Below, piece after piece: positions 1-11,616 of a DNA stretch of 64,000 nt. Location of the stretch: assembly GCA_036867785.1 (NCBI GenBank), contig CP145415.1, forward strand, positions 682,001-746,000. The letters run 5' to 3'. A program made the translations under genes and the position numbers. The stretch is from Plasmodiophora brassicae. Lineage: Eukaryota; Endomyxa: Phytomyxea; Phytomyxea; Plasmodiophorida. The notes under the pieces were generated by a model. The model was not told where the DNA came from. It saw only the letters and a list, made by a program, of their open reading frames with translations, and made no database searches. The first letter of the stretch is position 1. The number at the start of each line of letters is the position of its first letter.

Positions 1-851
1 CGCTGTTCAGCTTGCGAACGTAACAGCGTTCCGCCGTATACCGAGACTAGGACGTATATCCAACCATCCGGTTTTCATCACCACTATCGTCGCTTCAGCC
101 TCCAGCACCAGCAGGCAGACCCCGTCGTTAGAAGCGCTGAGTACACCTGACTCGCCAACTGACTAGGTCTCGGAACATGCATTCGGGGATGAGAGGCGCA
201 TAATGGAATGTCAAAAAGGAGAGCCGTTTGATCTCACTTGCCATGTCAGATAGGAGTTATCAAACAGATGAGTACAGGGAGCGCCCAGTGGCTGTCAAGA
301 GGGGGCACAGCTTATGTATATAGTGATCGAATATCCAATCGATGCGCAACGCCCCGCTTTTGTCAAGCAGCAATAATGCAGGAGAAACCAGGGGACCCCA
401 ACGTCTCCCAGGACACTTTGACCCGTTCCTGAATGCCAGCGTGTCACCTGCAGGGCGATCCTTCAACAAAATCGCTCTCCTGGCGACGTGCCGTCAACTA
501 CTGCTCTTGGACAGACGCTGGTGTTGCGGAAGGCAGAAATGGGCTTGGGTAACGTCGCAATATCGCGATCAGGGGTTTAGGTATCGGAATTAATTCGACT
601 GATCGACAAGCAGCAAACGGAACTCACCGGCACGCTGCTGGATGTCACCGCTGTCGTCGGAGACAACCTTCGATCGACGATCCGTGAGGGTCCCTGGAAG
701 ATGTCGCATGGCGGCAGAGGAAGTTGCGGTAACGTGGCGGCGTCGAGAGGCCACTATACCGCGGACGCCGCAGAGCTGCACTGCACCTACCGTACTTGGC
801 CCCGTGCCGTGGGGGGCCCCGTGGCACAGCTGGGCAGCCCGCAAGCGCGGC
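1..851. other. no gene recognised
   Basis: I see no recognisable coding exon here. Short open frames exist on both strands, but none shows a domain, a low-complexity coding signature or a convincing splice structure. The last part must hold the promoter and 5' UTR of the NOA1-like GTPase that starts at 852. It could also hold part of a gene that continues outside the window. Confidence 0.4.
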
Positions 852-3594
852 ATGATGATGCTGCTGGCACGGCGTCTGGCGGTGGTGTCGGCAAGGCGGA
901 CCTGGGCCCCGCTGGCCAGGGCGGCACGCGTCCGCCTGCCGGGGACGCCGTCGTGGCTGTCGGGTTCGTCGGCGTCGTTCGCGTCGGTGCCGCGGTTCGA
1001 CGAGGAGGAAGAGGACGAGTTCGACGATGATGATGAGGAGGAAGAGGAGTTTTCATCTGTCGAATCTGACGATGATGACGATATCGATGAGGCCGACGAC
1101 GACGATACGGACGGGGACGATAACGACGACGATGTTGACGATGACTTTGATGGAGATCATGCTGCATCCGGCGATGAGGATGACTGGGCGATGATGTCCG
1201 ACGAAGATGCGGCGTCTTCTGTGGAATCGTTAGATGTCAACCAAGCATCTGCTGAAGCTGCCGAAGCTGGCGTGACAGGGATTGCCGGAAACGAGAAGAA
1301 GAAGGAGTTCGTGCTACGCAAGGCACCGAAAGGAATGCGGCTGAAAGCAAAGTTCTATGTGCCGGTACGTCAGAGCTTACATCGTGCCTGAACCGTCTGT
1401 AACCTTTACGAGCAGGGCAAGTCTGTCGGGTCGCAATGCTACGGATGCGGTGGTATCATCGCGAAAGGGTCCGACGCTAATCGGTCAGAGATCGTTGCCG
1501 TCAGCAAATCACAGTATAGAAAGGGCATAAAACGATACGCGCTGTGCAATCGCTGTCGGAAGCTCCACAAGGCTGAAGAAGATGGTGATCCGGAGGAGGC
1601 CCCGATTGCACCTAAGCGGATCGTCGACGTCGAGGTGTTTAAGAGAGAGGCTGCAAAGGTCTGAGTATCACGGAACACGTTAACAACATCGGCGTCCTCT
1701 TACTGACGTTACGTTTGACAGATTAAAAACTCTCCAGCGTGGGTGATCCACGTCGTTGACGGTACCGATATTGACGGGTCATTGATTCGAGGCGTCCGGA
1801 CGTTTGTGGGGAAGAATCCTATAGTGCTGGCCGTCACCAAGTGCGACCTTCTTCCTGAGGATATATCTGACGAAGCAACCCATTACCGCATCAAGAAATT
1901 CATCGAAGAGCGCGCTAAGCAAAAGCAGGTCAACGTTCACGAAATCTTCTTGATGTCGGCTCTGCGAAACAGTGGCGTTGCCCCGCTTGTCAACTATATC
2001 CGGGAACGGCTCAACGGCAAGAACGTTTACGTAATTGGTAACGCGAACACGGGCAAGACGACGCTCGTCAAAGCGTTCACGCTTCGTTGCTTCGATTTGA
2101 TCAACTTCACCAACATCGCCGCGCGTAAGCGGAAGCGCATGCTGATCCGCGAGATGCCGACGACGTCGGCACTGCCAGGGACGACGCTGATGTGCGTTCG
2201 TATCCCGTGCTTCAAGAGCCATCGCCATGCACTGTTCGACACGCCGGGTCTCTTCCCCGAGCAACGATTCCACTGGGGCGAGATCTGCATGCAGAAACAG
2301 GTCATCATGCGGCCTCAGATCTGCGACTTCTCGAAACGATACGTTTTCGAACGCCGTTGGCGTCTTAAGGAGCACCCTGTTTATATCGTTGTGCGACACG
2401 GTAACGGCGGGCGCTTGACCAAACGTATTGTCTGCCTGCTGACGTGTGCTGTGGTCGTCAGTGAACAATCCGGGTGACGATGCGGGTGCATGGTACTCCC
2501 ACTTGGGTCTCACTAGCGAGCCAATGGAAATCGGTGCAACCATCCCAGACACCCACCTGCTGAAGACGTTCACACCACGTGAGGACAGACGTGGTATGTT
2601 CACGGCCGACTGTCTCTTCATTGGCCTCGGGTGGTGGTCATTTGCCTTCATGCAACCGAACGCGACGATTGAAATGTATGGTCCGAAGAAAGCCCTTGCT
2701 GCTGCACGACCGGCCATGTTCAACCCGATCTACGCCAAGCGCCAGCAGCGATGGATCGATGGTCTTCTGCGAGAAATGGGCACCACTGTCAACCGTCTTT
2801 CCGAAGACCCTGAGGTCACCTACGCGGAACGATTCGGGAAGTCGAAAGAGATCCAGTTCCGTGCCAAAGACAAGGACGAGAAGAGGGGCGGCAAGCCCAC
2901 GGCAGAGGAGAAGGACGACACGCTCGACCATGACTATGGCTTCAACGAGCCGGATATGTACGGCGGGTCGCGTGCTGATTTCGACGACCCAGACTTCCCC
3001 AGCTTCATGAAAGAAGAGCATCGCACTGGCGGCAAATCGAGGACGCGGGCGAAGAGCCAGGGAAGGACATACGGCAAGAAGCCAAGGTCTAGAGGCCATG
3101 ACGATGGGGAAAGGGCGTCATCTGCGCATCGATCGTTTGACCGACGACCATCAGGCCGTCCCTCCGGCCGCGATTCGCACTCTCAGTCGTTCAGCCGCTC
3201 TGATTCTGGTCGCGGTCCCGGTCCTCGATCGTTCAACCGCTCTGATTCTGGTCGCGATCCCGGCCCTCGATCGTTCAACCGCTCTGATTCTGGTCGCGGT
3301 CCCGGCCCTCGATCGTTCAACCGCTCTGATTCTGGTCGCGGTCCCGGCCCTCGATCGTTCAACCGCTCTGATTCTGGTCGCGGTCCCGGCCCTCGATCGT
3401 TCAACCGCTCTGATTCTGGTCGCGGTCCCGGCCCTCGATCGTTCAACCGCTCTAGTTCAGATCGCGGGTCTGAGCCTCGATCGTCCCGGCGCTCCGGTTC
3501 CGATCGATCATCGCAGCCGAGGTCTGGTTCACAATCGCAGTCGAAGAAGTTCATCAACTTCGGCAGTGACTTCGACGACTTCGACAGCGCCTGA
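852..3594 (+). CDS. NOA1: NOA1/YqeH-type circularly permuted GTPase, mitochondrial
   Basis: Four exons (852-1364, 1416-1658, 1722-2400, 2462-3594) join in phase to about 855 aa. The N-terminus is Arg-rich with few acids, like a mitochondrial presequence, followed by a long Asp/Glu-rich stretch. Next comes a YqeH-type zinc finger (C-YGCG then CNRC). The GTPase motifs are in permuted order: G4 TKCD first, then G1 GNANTGKT, then G3 DTPG. Known family members act in mitochondrial or plastid ribosome assembly; that role is inferred here. The ATG at 852 is preferred over upstream in-frame ATGs because the presequence-like stretch begins there. Beyond the GTPase core the C-terminus becomes Lys/Arg/Asp-rich and ends in an Arg/Ser-rich tandem repeat. 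The total is longer than human NOA1 (about 700 aa), mainly because of the acidic insert and the repeat tail. Introns are 51, 63 and 61 nt. Confidence 0.85.
3188..3481 (+). repeat. 42-bp coding minisatellite in NOA1-like gene
   Basis: Seven 42-bp units in tandem; the first six are nearly identical and the last is diverged, with a further degenerate unit after 3481. The unit length is a multiple of three, so the array stays in frame and encodes a repeated 14-residue RSFNRSDSGRGPGP peptide. For the same reason all other frames stay open too and give artefactual ORFs on both strands. Near-identity of the units indicates recent expansion or homogenisation, so copy number is probably polymorphic. 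Confidence 0.95.
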
Positions 3595-3644
3595 CGAGGC
3601 TGTCGCTCTGTACAAGCATTATACAGTCGAATCGACCTTATTTG

Positions 3645-4191
3645 TTACATAGCGTTAAAGTGCCTTTTATGGGCTAAAATATGTGGATTCGCCATAGACG
3701 CCTGCTCGGCACATAATACTCGAAGACCGGTGTGCCATTTCTCACGCTCCAAGCTTCGACAACACGACAAGACACGATGTGAAGATACGCGACGCGTTAC
3801 GAAGGGTACTGGGTGGACCTGGGACAATCGCGGAGCGACAAACGAGGTTGTTCGCATCCTCAGGAGCGATTGCATGCACGTCAAATGGAAGAACTGCGCA
3901 TGCAGATGGACAGTTCTTCCATTTGACGGGAATGTAATCGAGCAGTGATAGTCGGGATATATACCATCCACCAGACAGTACGGTACAGAGTACTCGTTCT
4001 GACCAACTGAGTATCCAGGTCGAGAGCCGCCCCATCCGCACTTGGCTGCCACCTTTGGCCGCTGGTTGGGCATTTGCTCGCCCGGCCGTGATGACGTCAT
4101 CAATACCATCATCAATGCTAGATGAGGACGAGTCTTCCGATTCCTCATCGGCTTGTCGCCTCCATACGCTGTCTCTATCGCTGCACTCCAT
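3645..4191 (-). CDS. hypothetical protein (doubtful)
   Basis: A minus-strand ATG at 4191 opens an acidic, Ser-rich N-terminus (EESEDSSSSSIDDGIDD) that looks coding. An intron of about 44 nt (donor GTGCGG, acceptor GGTCAG) would join it in phase to a second exon that runs to a stop at 3645. No domain is recognised. The second exon crosses the perfect hairpin at 3880-3927, which would give oddly mirrored codons and argues against it being coding. The N-terminal exon may be real and the downstream part 3' UTR. It would be convergent with the NOA1-like gene. Confidence 0.25.
3880..3927. repeat. perfect 17-bp inverted repeat (hairpin, 14-nt loop)
   Basis: Arms 3880-3896 (GTCAAATGGAAGAACTG) and 3911-3927 (CAGTTCTTCCATTTGAC) are exact reverse complements around a 14-nt loop. 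It lies about 290 bp downstream of the NOA1-like stop codon. Possible roles are a 3'-end or processing structure, a small-RNA precursor, or the scar of a small inverted-repeat element. No target-site duplication or flanking terminal repeat is evident. Confidence 0.85.
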
Positions 4192-4617
4192 CTGACGACT
4201 GACGGCGGCTTTTCCCCGCGGTGGTGCCGGACCCCAAAATACGATAATTATCAGATGTGACGAATGTTGTGCGGTGGAGATGCTCTAAGATGCTCGGCCA
4301 CCTTCAGTACTACTTCTACGCGTACAAGACCCGCCGTCCTCGTCGCAGACGCGTAGCACGCAAACTTCTCAGCTAGCTGATGCCATTTGCAATGTCACTC
4401 CAGCAGACGGTGCGTTTCGTCGCTTGCATACGCGCAATGACCAGCAACATCACAGTGCACGATCACCGGGATCCGCAAACAGAGTCATTTCAAACATACG
4501 TTCGGACTGGTGTCTCATCGAACGCCTGGTGGTCAACCCATCCACTTCCGACAACGTGCTTCTGACTTCGACACTTCGTAATCGCGGCGTCCGAGGTTAC
4601 AGTCTACGCAGTCCGTG
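4192..4617. other. intergenic, nothing recognised
   Basis: Contains only short open frames without domain signal. It presumably carries the RPAP2 promoter, which would be divergent from the doubtful minus-strand gene starting at 4191. Confidence 0.35.
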
Positions 4618-5977
4618 ATGACTACTGTCGTCGATCGTGATGTCTCGCAGGAGCGGACTTCCTTGCTGTCAAGCATCCTGAGTGCCGTTCAGGAGCGCCT
4701 CCTAGCGGACCATGTCAGTTCAGCCGATTTGCGTAAAGCGGTACACTTTGATGGTTACCCTGCCGCTCCTGGTCCTTGCTGACGCCGTCGGATAGGGACG
4801 GTTGTTACGCCCGACTGACTATGATCTCGTCGTTGATGAGCGTGTCCATACGCGACGATGTGGATTGCCGACATGCAGTAACGAGATACAAGCCGAGCGA
4901 GCTACATACCGAATCAATCCATCTGAGCAACGCGTGTACGCGAGGCCCGCGGTTCAGTTCTGCAGCGATGCTTGCATGAGACTATCGACTACGTTTCGCG
5001 CTTCTCTGTCAGAGGAGCCTATTGGTCAGAGAAAGGCGGTGTTAGATGCCATTGATGGAGGTACAAACCCCCTGCCCACTGCCCTTAAAGTCAAAGGTCA
5101 GTGATACGGCATCTGCTGATCTCGTGAACTGAGATCATTTCCGAACAGAAAAGCCGCTCGTGGAACATGCTCCTGCTCCTCCACCTGAGGAGTCTGTCAT
5201 TTCATCATCCCCAACGGTACTGTGATTGTAAAAGTAGCAGGATGGTCCGATGACATCATCTCGCAGGGAACGTTCGCGGACATGCTTTTCGAGCTGTCCA
5301 TCGCTGCTAAAGAAGAATTGGAGGTGTCCTCGGAGCAGCATGAGCCCGACGTCATACCCATTGAGAAACCCGTTCTGGAACTTAAGGAAAGCGACAAGGC
5401 GCTGTCGATGTTTGCGCGTCTGTTTTCAGTGGCTATGCGATGGTCCATGGAAACCCCGAATGCGCCATCGCGTACAGAAGCGGATCGGGAAAGACTTTCA
5501 TCTGTGCTGAAGAGTGTGGAACCGAGGTATCCCTAGACTTTGCTTGTGTGGGGAACTGAAGCACTGAAACTGATCAGGTTACAACGGCAGCTAAAGTGGT
5601 TGTATGCACATGATGAATCACGCGCGTCTACCGTCTTCGGGCATGTGAGAACATATATCGTCACGTTTGCTCTGGATCGCCCCGTGGTCGCTGCGGTGGA
5701 CTGGTCTGCAATGTCGGTGGTTATTCTTTACAAGTATGGTTCCGCAAAGTACGCCCGCCTGTCTATCTGATGTTTGGACATTGCAGAGTGTTGCAAAGTG
5801 TCGGCGGAAATGACGATCTGTCAGAATTTAGCCAAACTATCGGTATCTCGCTCGTACGTTCTCATGTCGCGCGTCTAACTCCACTTCCAATGTCCAGGGC
5901 CAACTGTCGCTGACCAGTTATCATTAGACGAGATTGAAGCTGTTGCACAGGTTCTGCCTGAACCAGTTCGTTATTAA
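4618..5977 (+). CDS. RPAP2: RPAP2/Rtr1 RNA polymerase II CTD phosphatase
   Basis: Seven exons (4618-4740, 4796-5096, 5149-5216, 5267-5526, 5578-5733, 5787-5842, 5898-5977) join in phase to about 347 aa. The second exon carries the Rtr1 zinc domain: an LxPTDYDLVVDER lead, CGLPTC, a YRI...VY strand, then FCSDAC and a helix ending LSEEPI, which matches RPAP2/Rtr1. Known members dephosphorylate Ser5 of the Pol II CTD and act in nuclear import and assembly of Pol II. The start is the first ATG of an open exon whose helix (ERTSLLSSILSAVQERLL) resembles the N-terminal helix of the family. The middle is a Pro/Glu-rich linker, and the C-terminal half resembles the less conserved RPAP2 tail. Introns are 50-55 nt with clear branch sites. 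Confidence 0.85.
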
Positions 5978-6823
5978 ACACTTCTGTCGTGTCGTATTTT
6001 ATAAAACTCTGTCAAGGCATGGCGACTTCTATAGCTTGAGGATGAGTACCGGCCAGGATCAACAATCAGCGCGATACATCCAGACACGGTGCAGATCAGC
6101 AAATGCGGGGTTCGCTTGCTGTCAGGCAAGCTGCTCGCCCTACGGTTTCCGATTAATTGGTAGGCTGGCCGCCCTAAAGGTAGGATTGTGTAACGACTAT
6201 TCACGGTATGGCCATTGTCATGTCTTCTTCTCACAGCGCTCCTTGCCGCAATGTGGCCAGCGTCAACCAGCGCCGACGATGGATAGTGCTGCGTTGACGA
6301 ACGAGAAACGCCCTCGCAATCATTGTCTGTCGCACAAAGTTCCATCAATCAATTGATCAGGACGCAGCCGTCTCGAACGCAAAGGGATAACAGCAATGTA
6401 TACTGAACTCAAATGTGTACTGAACTCGCGAATGAGACCTGACTGTTTCACGACGCCGGGGGTGTGGTCGGGAAATTTCTCTCCACAGACGATACATTTC
6501 CCGACCGGGCCCGCTGCTGCGGTTCCGCATCAGCTCCTGATTGTACCAGTAAAGATGGGCGTCGTGTACACATCTCGTTTCCGGCGGCATCGAATCTGGC
6601 ATCAGACATACGTGGTTGTTCATGCGTCACCTACCTAGGCAGCATGGAGTGCAGAGTCGACAGCGATGCATTGTCGTCCTCCGGACGTCATGGCCCTCAG
6701 CGATGTTGAGCATGTAGCACAAAGCAACCGCGCGCGTACCTCTCGGTAAGTGCCGCGGCCAGCACCTGCACGTCGCGGAGTCCGCTACGGAGTTCATTTC
6801 TGGTTTCAGCCGTTTCGCCATCC
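5978..6823. other. intergenic, no gene recognised
   Basis: Several short open frames occur on both strands, the longest about 140 aa, but none has domain signal or consistent splice signals. The final 100 bp upstream of 6824 should contain the eIF3g promoter and leader. Confidence 0.4.
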
Positions 6824-7753
6824 ATGAGCAGCGGAAGCTTGGTCGGCGGTTTCAACTGGGCCGACGAGGCCGCCGCCGATGTCCTGGCGCTCGAATCGGT
6901 GCTGCCGGCGTCCCACGAGGTTTATGATCCGGCGACGGGCATCCGGACCGTGATCGAGTACCACTTCAACGACAAGGGCCAGAAGGTGCAGACGATTCGG
7001 AAGTTCAAGAAGACGACACAGACGGTCAAGGTCAACAAGAACGTTGAACGCCGAAAACATCTTACAGAATTCGGTGATGCCAAGGGACAAACTGAAGCGA
7101 TCCGACGCAACGTCACCTATTTCGCCATTGATGAGATCGTTCTTGATCTGAGTCGAAAAACTGAGACGGACGAAGACGTCAACGATCCGCTCAACAAGCT
7201 CAGCGGCAAGTCCATTGTCATTTGCCGGCTCTGCGGTGCTGTCGGCGACCACTGGACGCTTAAATGCCCGAAGCGCGAGACCGCACTCGGCGCTGGCGAG
7301 AGACCGTCGCCTACGGCCGCTGGCGAATCGGCGTCTACTCCTACGGGTGCTTCTACTACTGGAAGGTACGTCCCGCCAGCGAACCGGCCCGGTGCCTCAG
7401 CGGCTATGCGTGCTGGCTTGGACAAGGACGACCTGCCAACGATCCGCATTACGAACCTGAGCGAGGACACGACTGAAAGCGATCTCAGCGAACTGCTAGC
7501 ACCATTCGGTCACGTCATGCGCATCCGCCTGGCGAAGGATCGCGTCACGATGCGCAGCAAGGGGTACGCGTTCATCTCCTTCACCACACACGACAGCGCG
7601 CAGCGTGCCATCGACAGACTGCAAGGCTACGGGTACGACAACCTCATCCTCCGCGCCGAATGGTCCCGTAGCATGCAGCAGCTCATGCGCGAGCGGGAGG
7701 AGAAGGAGGCCGCGGAACGCCAGCAACAGGCGGAGCGCATGGGCTCCCGCTAG
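6824..7753 (+). CDS. EIF3G: translation initiation factor eIF3 subunit G
   Basis: A single exon encodes 309 aa, close to the usual eIF3g length (about 320). The N-terminal eIF3g domain includes the region that in the family binds other eIF3 subunits. A zinc-knuckle-like CRLCGAVGDHWTLKCP motif lies near residue 135. A C-terminal RRM starts near residue 205 with RNP2-like IRITNLSE and RNP1-like KGYAFISF. This order is diagnostic for eIF3g (yeast Tif35). The family functions in the cytoplasmic eIF3 complex during scanning and reinitiation. The ATG at 6824 starts directly on the conserved N-terminal region. No intron is needed, unlike most neighbours. Confidence 0.96.
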   Translation: MSSGSLVGGFNWADEAAADVLALESVLPASHEVYDPATGIRTVIEYHFNDKGQKVQTIRKFKKTTQTVKVNKNVERRKHLTEFGDAKGQTEAIRRNVTYFAIDEIVLDLSRKTETDEDVNDPLNKLSGKSIVICRLCGAVGDHWTLKCPKRETALGAGERPSPTAAGESASTPTGASTTGRYVPPANRPGASAAMRAGLDKDDLPTIRITNLSEDTTESDLSELLAPFGHVMRIRLAKDRVTMRSKGYAFISFTTHDSAQRAIDRLQGYGYDNLILRAEWSRSMQQLMREREEKEAAERQQQAERMGSR

Positions 7754-8009
7754 TCGCCGCAACCACGTTACCGGAATACAAAGTTTATAACCTTCACCGT
7801 GCACACGATGAATGTTCGGGATGCTAACCCAGGGGCACGGTCCCGCCACGGTGGTAGCCGTAGGTAGGTCGCCGAAGACGGATTGTCCGTCGCCGAGTCC
7901 CGCACATTTTGCGGCATCTTGCTGTTGGCACTATTGGCACAGATCCCATCAGGCTCAGCCATAATTCAAACGGCGTGGTCGGCGTTGTTGGATCGGTGGC
8001 GGCGACCGC

Positions 8010-11000
8010 ATGGAGCGTTTGCTGGATTTCAACGTCCCGCTTGATACGGGCCTGCTGGACCAGGCTGTGGATGAGTTCTTCAGTGGGAGGTCGTCGCCCG
8101 CCGTGCAGGAGGTGCTCGTCAAGTTCCAGGACCATCCCGATTCCTGGTTGCGCGTCGACCAGATCCTGGAGAAGTCGCAGAGCAACAACACCAAGATCAT
8201 TGCGCTGAACATTCTCGAAAATGCGGTCAAGTCCAGATGGAAGGTGCTGCCTGCCGAACATAAAGAAGGCATCAAGAAGTACATTGTCGACCAGATAATT
8301 AAGATGTATGTAGCTGCCGCTGATGCTGAAGTTGGCCTTCCAGTTGACTTTTGTCCGTTCAGGTCGTCGAATTACGATACACTGAAGGCTCAGTCCGTAT
8401 TCGTTCGCAAGCTCAACCTTATCCTCGTCCAGGTTGTCAAACGCGAGTGGCCCCAAAACTGGCCGTCGTTTATCCCCGATCTTGTGAATTCGTCGAAGCA
8501 GAGCGAGTCTTTGTGCGCCAACAACATGGAAATCTTGAAGCTGCTTAGTGAGGAGATATTTGATTATTCCAAAGATGAGATGACGCAGGCGGATAGGAAG
8601 GTTGTCCAGGTATGTTTCCAGCATAACTGTCTGCTGTTGCCATCCGTAATCGTCGCCGCTCAGGTCAATCTTAACGCAGAATTCGGCCTTATTTTCCAGC
8701 TCTGCCAGTATGTGCTCAGCGTGTCCCAGGACCCTGCCCTGCTGAGCACTACGCTGTCGACGCTACAGCGTTTCTTGTCCTGGATACCAGTTGGATTCAT
8801 TTTCGAGACGGACCTGCTTGAGCTGCTGGCAGTCAAATTCCTTCGAGAGCCACTCTTCCAAAACAAGGCCTTGTGGTGCCTGGCCGATATTGGATCTCTA
8901 CAAGGACCGGAACTGCAGCAGTTTGCACCGAAGTTCTATCAACTGTTCAACGCTGTTATTCAACATGTGAGCGTAATTCTTCCTCCCAACCTGAATACCG
9001 TCGAAATCTATGCGGCTGGGAACGCCCAGACACAAGCGTTCTTCCGGTACGAATGTGTTGATACGGCTCTCGGGGTTCGGTACACTAATCTATGCGTGGC
9101 ACAGGCACCTTGCGAACTTCTTGACTGGGTTCTTGTCTTCGCATCTGTCCATGCTCGAGAATGGGCCGCAGGATGTTGTTGAACTCATCGTACCTGCTCT
9201 CCGAATACTCTTGCGCATTTCCGAAATCCATGAGTCTGTCATCTTTAAGATCTGCCTGGACTTCTGGTTCAAATTTGTCTCTGAACTTTATCTTTCGCGG
9301 AATGCTGGCACTCCCACTGATCAGAGCGCGATGTTCATGATGGGCGCTGGATTCAACAGGCCTGTTGCAATGAATCCGAAATTGCAGCGCTATGCCCCAG
9401 CTCTTTCTCAGTTGAGGATTGTACTCATTAGTAGAATGGCGAAACCTGAAGAGGTTTTGATCGTGGAAAATGAGCACGGTGAAATTGTCAAGGAGACTCT
9501 GAAAGACACGGACTCGATTCAGCTCTATATGAGCATGCGCCATTGCCTTGTCTATCTGACGCATCTTGACCCCGAAGACACTCAGGTAGCGACGTCTCCG
9601 CAATTGTCCATGCGTCTTTTAACGATTTGAATGTAGGTGATCATGCTTAGCAAACTTAACAGACAAATTGACGGCAGTGAGTGGAGCTGGCGCAATCTAA
9701 ACACGCTTTGTTGGGCGATCGGGTCAATTAGCGGGGCCATGTCCGAAGAAATGGAGAAGGACTTTCTTGTCAGTGTCATCAAGGACCTTCTCGGTCTGTG
9801 CGAGCTGAAACGCGGCAAAGAACACAAAGCTGTATAACAGCGTCGACCCTGTTGAGTTGCGCACAGTGCTGATTGTTTCTGGATAGGTGATCGCCAGCAA
9901 CATTATGTATGTCGTTGGACAATATCCGAGGTTTCTGAGACAGCACTGGCGATTCTTGAAGACTGTTGTTAAGAAACTCTTCGAGTTCATGCACGAGTCA
10001 TACCCAGGGGTCCAAGACATGGCTTGCGACACCTTCCTGAAGATCGCCAAACGATGCCGGAAGAAGTTTGTCATTCTCCAGCGGTCAGAGATGTCCCCGT
10101 TTATCGAGGAAATCCTGCAGGATCTGCCTGAGATTATCAAAGACCTTCAGCCCTCCCAGATTCAGTGCTTCTACGAGGCCGTTGGATTCGTGATCGGTGC
10201 GGAGACCAATGCGGAGACGCGTCAGCGTCTTGTGCTCTCGTTGATGAACATGCCTAATCAGTCCTGGACTGGGATTGTCGCGCAGGCCAATCAGCGCTTG
10301 GAGTCACTCTGGGACCCCAAAACCGTCGCAAGCGTTAAGACCATTCTCCGCACGAACGCTTTCGTCGCACGATCTCTTGGGCCTGGGTACATGGTTCAAT
10401 TCGGACGCATTTACCTCGAAATGCTGAACATCTACCGAGCTTACAGCGAGTTTATCTCAGCCAAGGTTGCCCAGAACCCGATCGAAATCCATTCTTCGCT
10501 GGTTCGTGGCATGCGCGCTGTTAAGTCGGAAATTCTGCAACTCATCCAGGCCTTTATCGAGTCCGCCCAGGCGGCAGACTTTGATGCCATCGTCGCAAAC
10601 TTTCTCCCGCCCTTGTTGGAACCTGTTCTGGATGATTATAGCCGCGCTGTCCCTGACGCTCGTGACGCCACTGTTCTGTCCCTGTTCGCTACCATCATTG
10701 AGAAGCTGGGCCAGAAGATTACCGAAGCTGTTCCCCGAGTACTGGACTCGCTGTTCCAGCCAACGATCGACATGATCACGACGAACTTTGAGGACTATCC
10801 CGACCATCGCATCCACTTCTTCTCCTTACTTCGTGCTGTTAACCTAACCTGCTTTGCTGCGTTCTTCTTGATCAGCGCAGAGAAGTTCCAGATGGTTATG
10901 AACTCTATCGCATGGTCTTTCAAGCACCTTGGTATGTGCGTTATCGTATTGTTATATCTATCGGGCGCTGATATACTTGTGTGCTTGTAGAACGGAACGT

Positions 11001-11616
11001 TGCCGATACAGGCTTGAACCTTCTCTATGAATTGTTGCAGAACGTCGAGAAGTCAGAAGTTGTCAACGATTTCTACTGTGCCTACATGCTGTCGATTCTT
11101 CAGGACGTTCTTGCCGTGTTGACTGACACCTTCCATAAGCCGGGCTTCAAAATGCATGCTCAGATCCTTGCCAAGCTTTTCGGAGCTGTCGAGAGCGGGC
11201 GTATCACGGTTCCTTTATGGAATGCCCAAGGGGCGGGTGCCAACCAGTTCTCTAACAATCAGCAATTCATCCGTCACTTCGTTGAAGACCTGCTGCGTAA
11301 GGCGTTCCCTCAGGTTACGCCTGCCCAGATCAGTGGCTTCGTCCAAGGATTGTTCCAGTTACACCTTGACCTCACACGGTTCAAGGAACATTTGAGAGAC
11401 TTCCTCGTTCAACTCAAGGAATTTTCAGGTTCGTCTATCTGCAATGTTTCCGATGACACTACTGACCCTGTTGCAGCTGACAATGCGGACCTGTTCCTCG
11501 AGGAACAAGAGCAGGCAAAGAAAGCGAGGGAAGAGGCGATGAAAGCAATCCCAGGCATGGACTACGTTCCGCCATCCATGCGCTCCGGTGCCGACGAGGT
11601 GCGGTCGTTCGATTGA
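8010..11616 (+). CDS. XPO1: exportin-1 (CRM1)
   Basis: Eight exons (8010-8305, 8363-8609, 8664-9046, 9105-9585, 9637-9831, 9887-10931, 10991-11428, 11477-11616) join in phase to about 1074 aa, against about 1071 in human CRM1. It opens with the conserved LLDF and DxxLLDxxV helices and the importin-beta N-terminal (RanGTP-binding) domain. A conserved [24 protein letters not shown] HEAT block follows (here [19 protein letters not shown]), then the [24 protein letters not shown] block and the C-terminal [15 protein letters not shown] block. CRM1 exports leucine-rich NES cargo, snRNPs and ribosomal subunits with RanGTP. The NES-groove helices appear intact. Introns are 48-59 nt, several with GTATGT-like donors. 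Confidence 0.97.

Noticed and set aside
642-851. Upstream in-frame ATGs (642, 708) as the NOA1-like start
   Set aside because: The extra residues look like translated 5' UTR; the ATG at 852 begins directly on a presequence-like stretch.
1779-2723. 314-aa open frame antisense to the NOA1-like gene
   Set aside because: It spans two true exons and an intron of the GTPase on the other strand and has no protein-like features.
3098-3652. Repetitive ORFs in the second plus frame and on the minus strand over the minisatellite
   Set aside because: The 42-bp unit is a multiple of three, so all frames stay open; only the frame continuous with the GTPase is supported.
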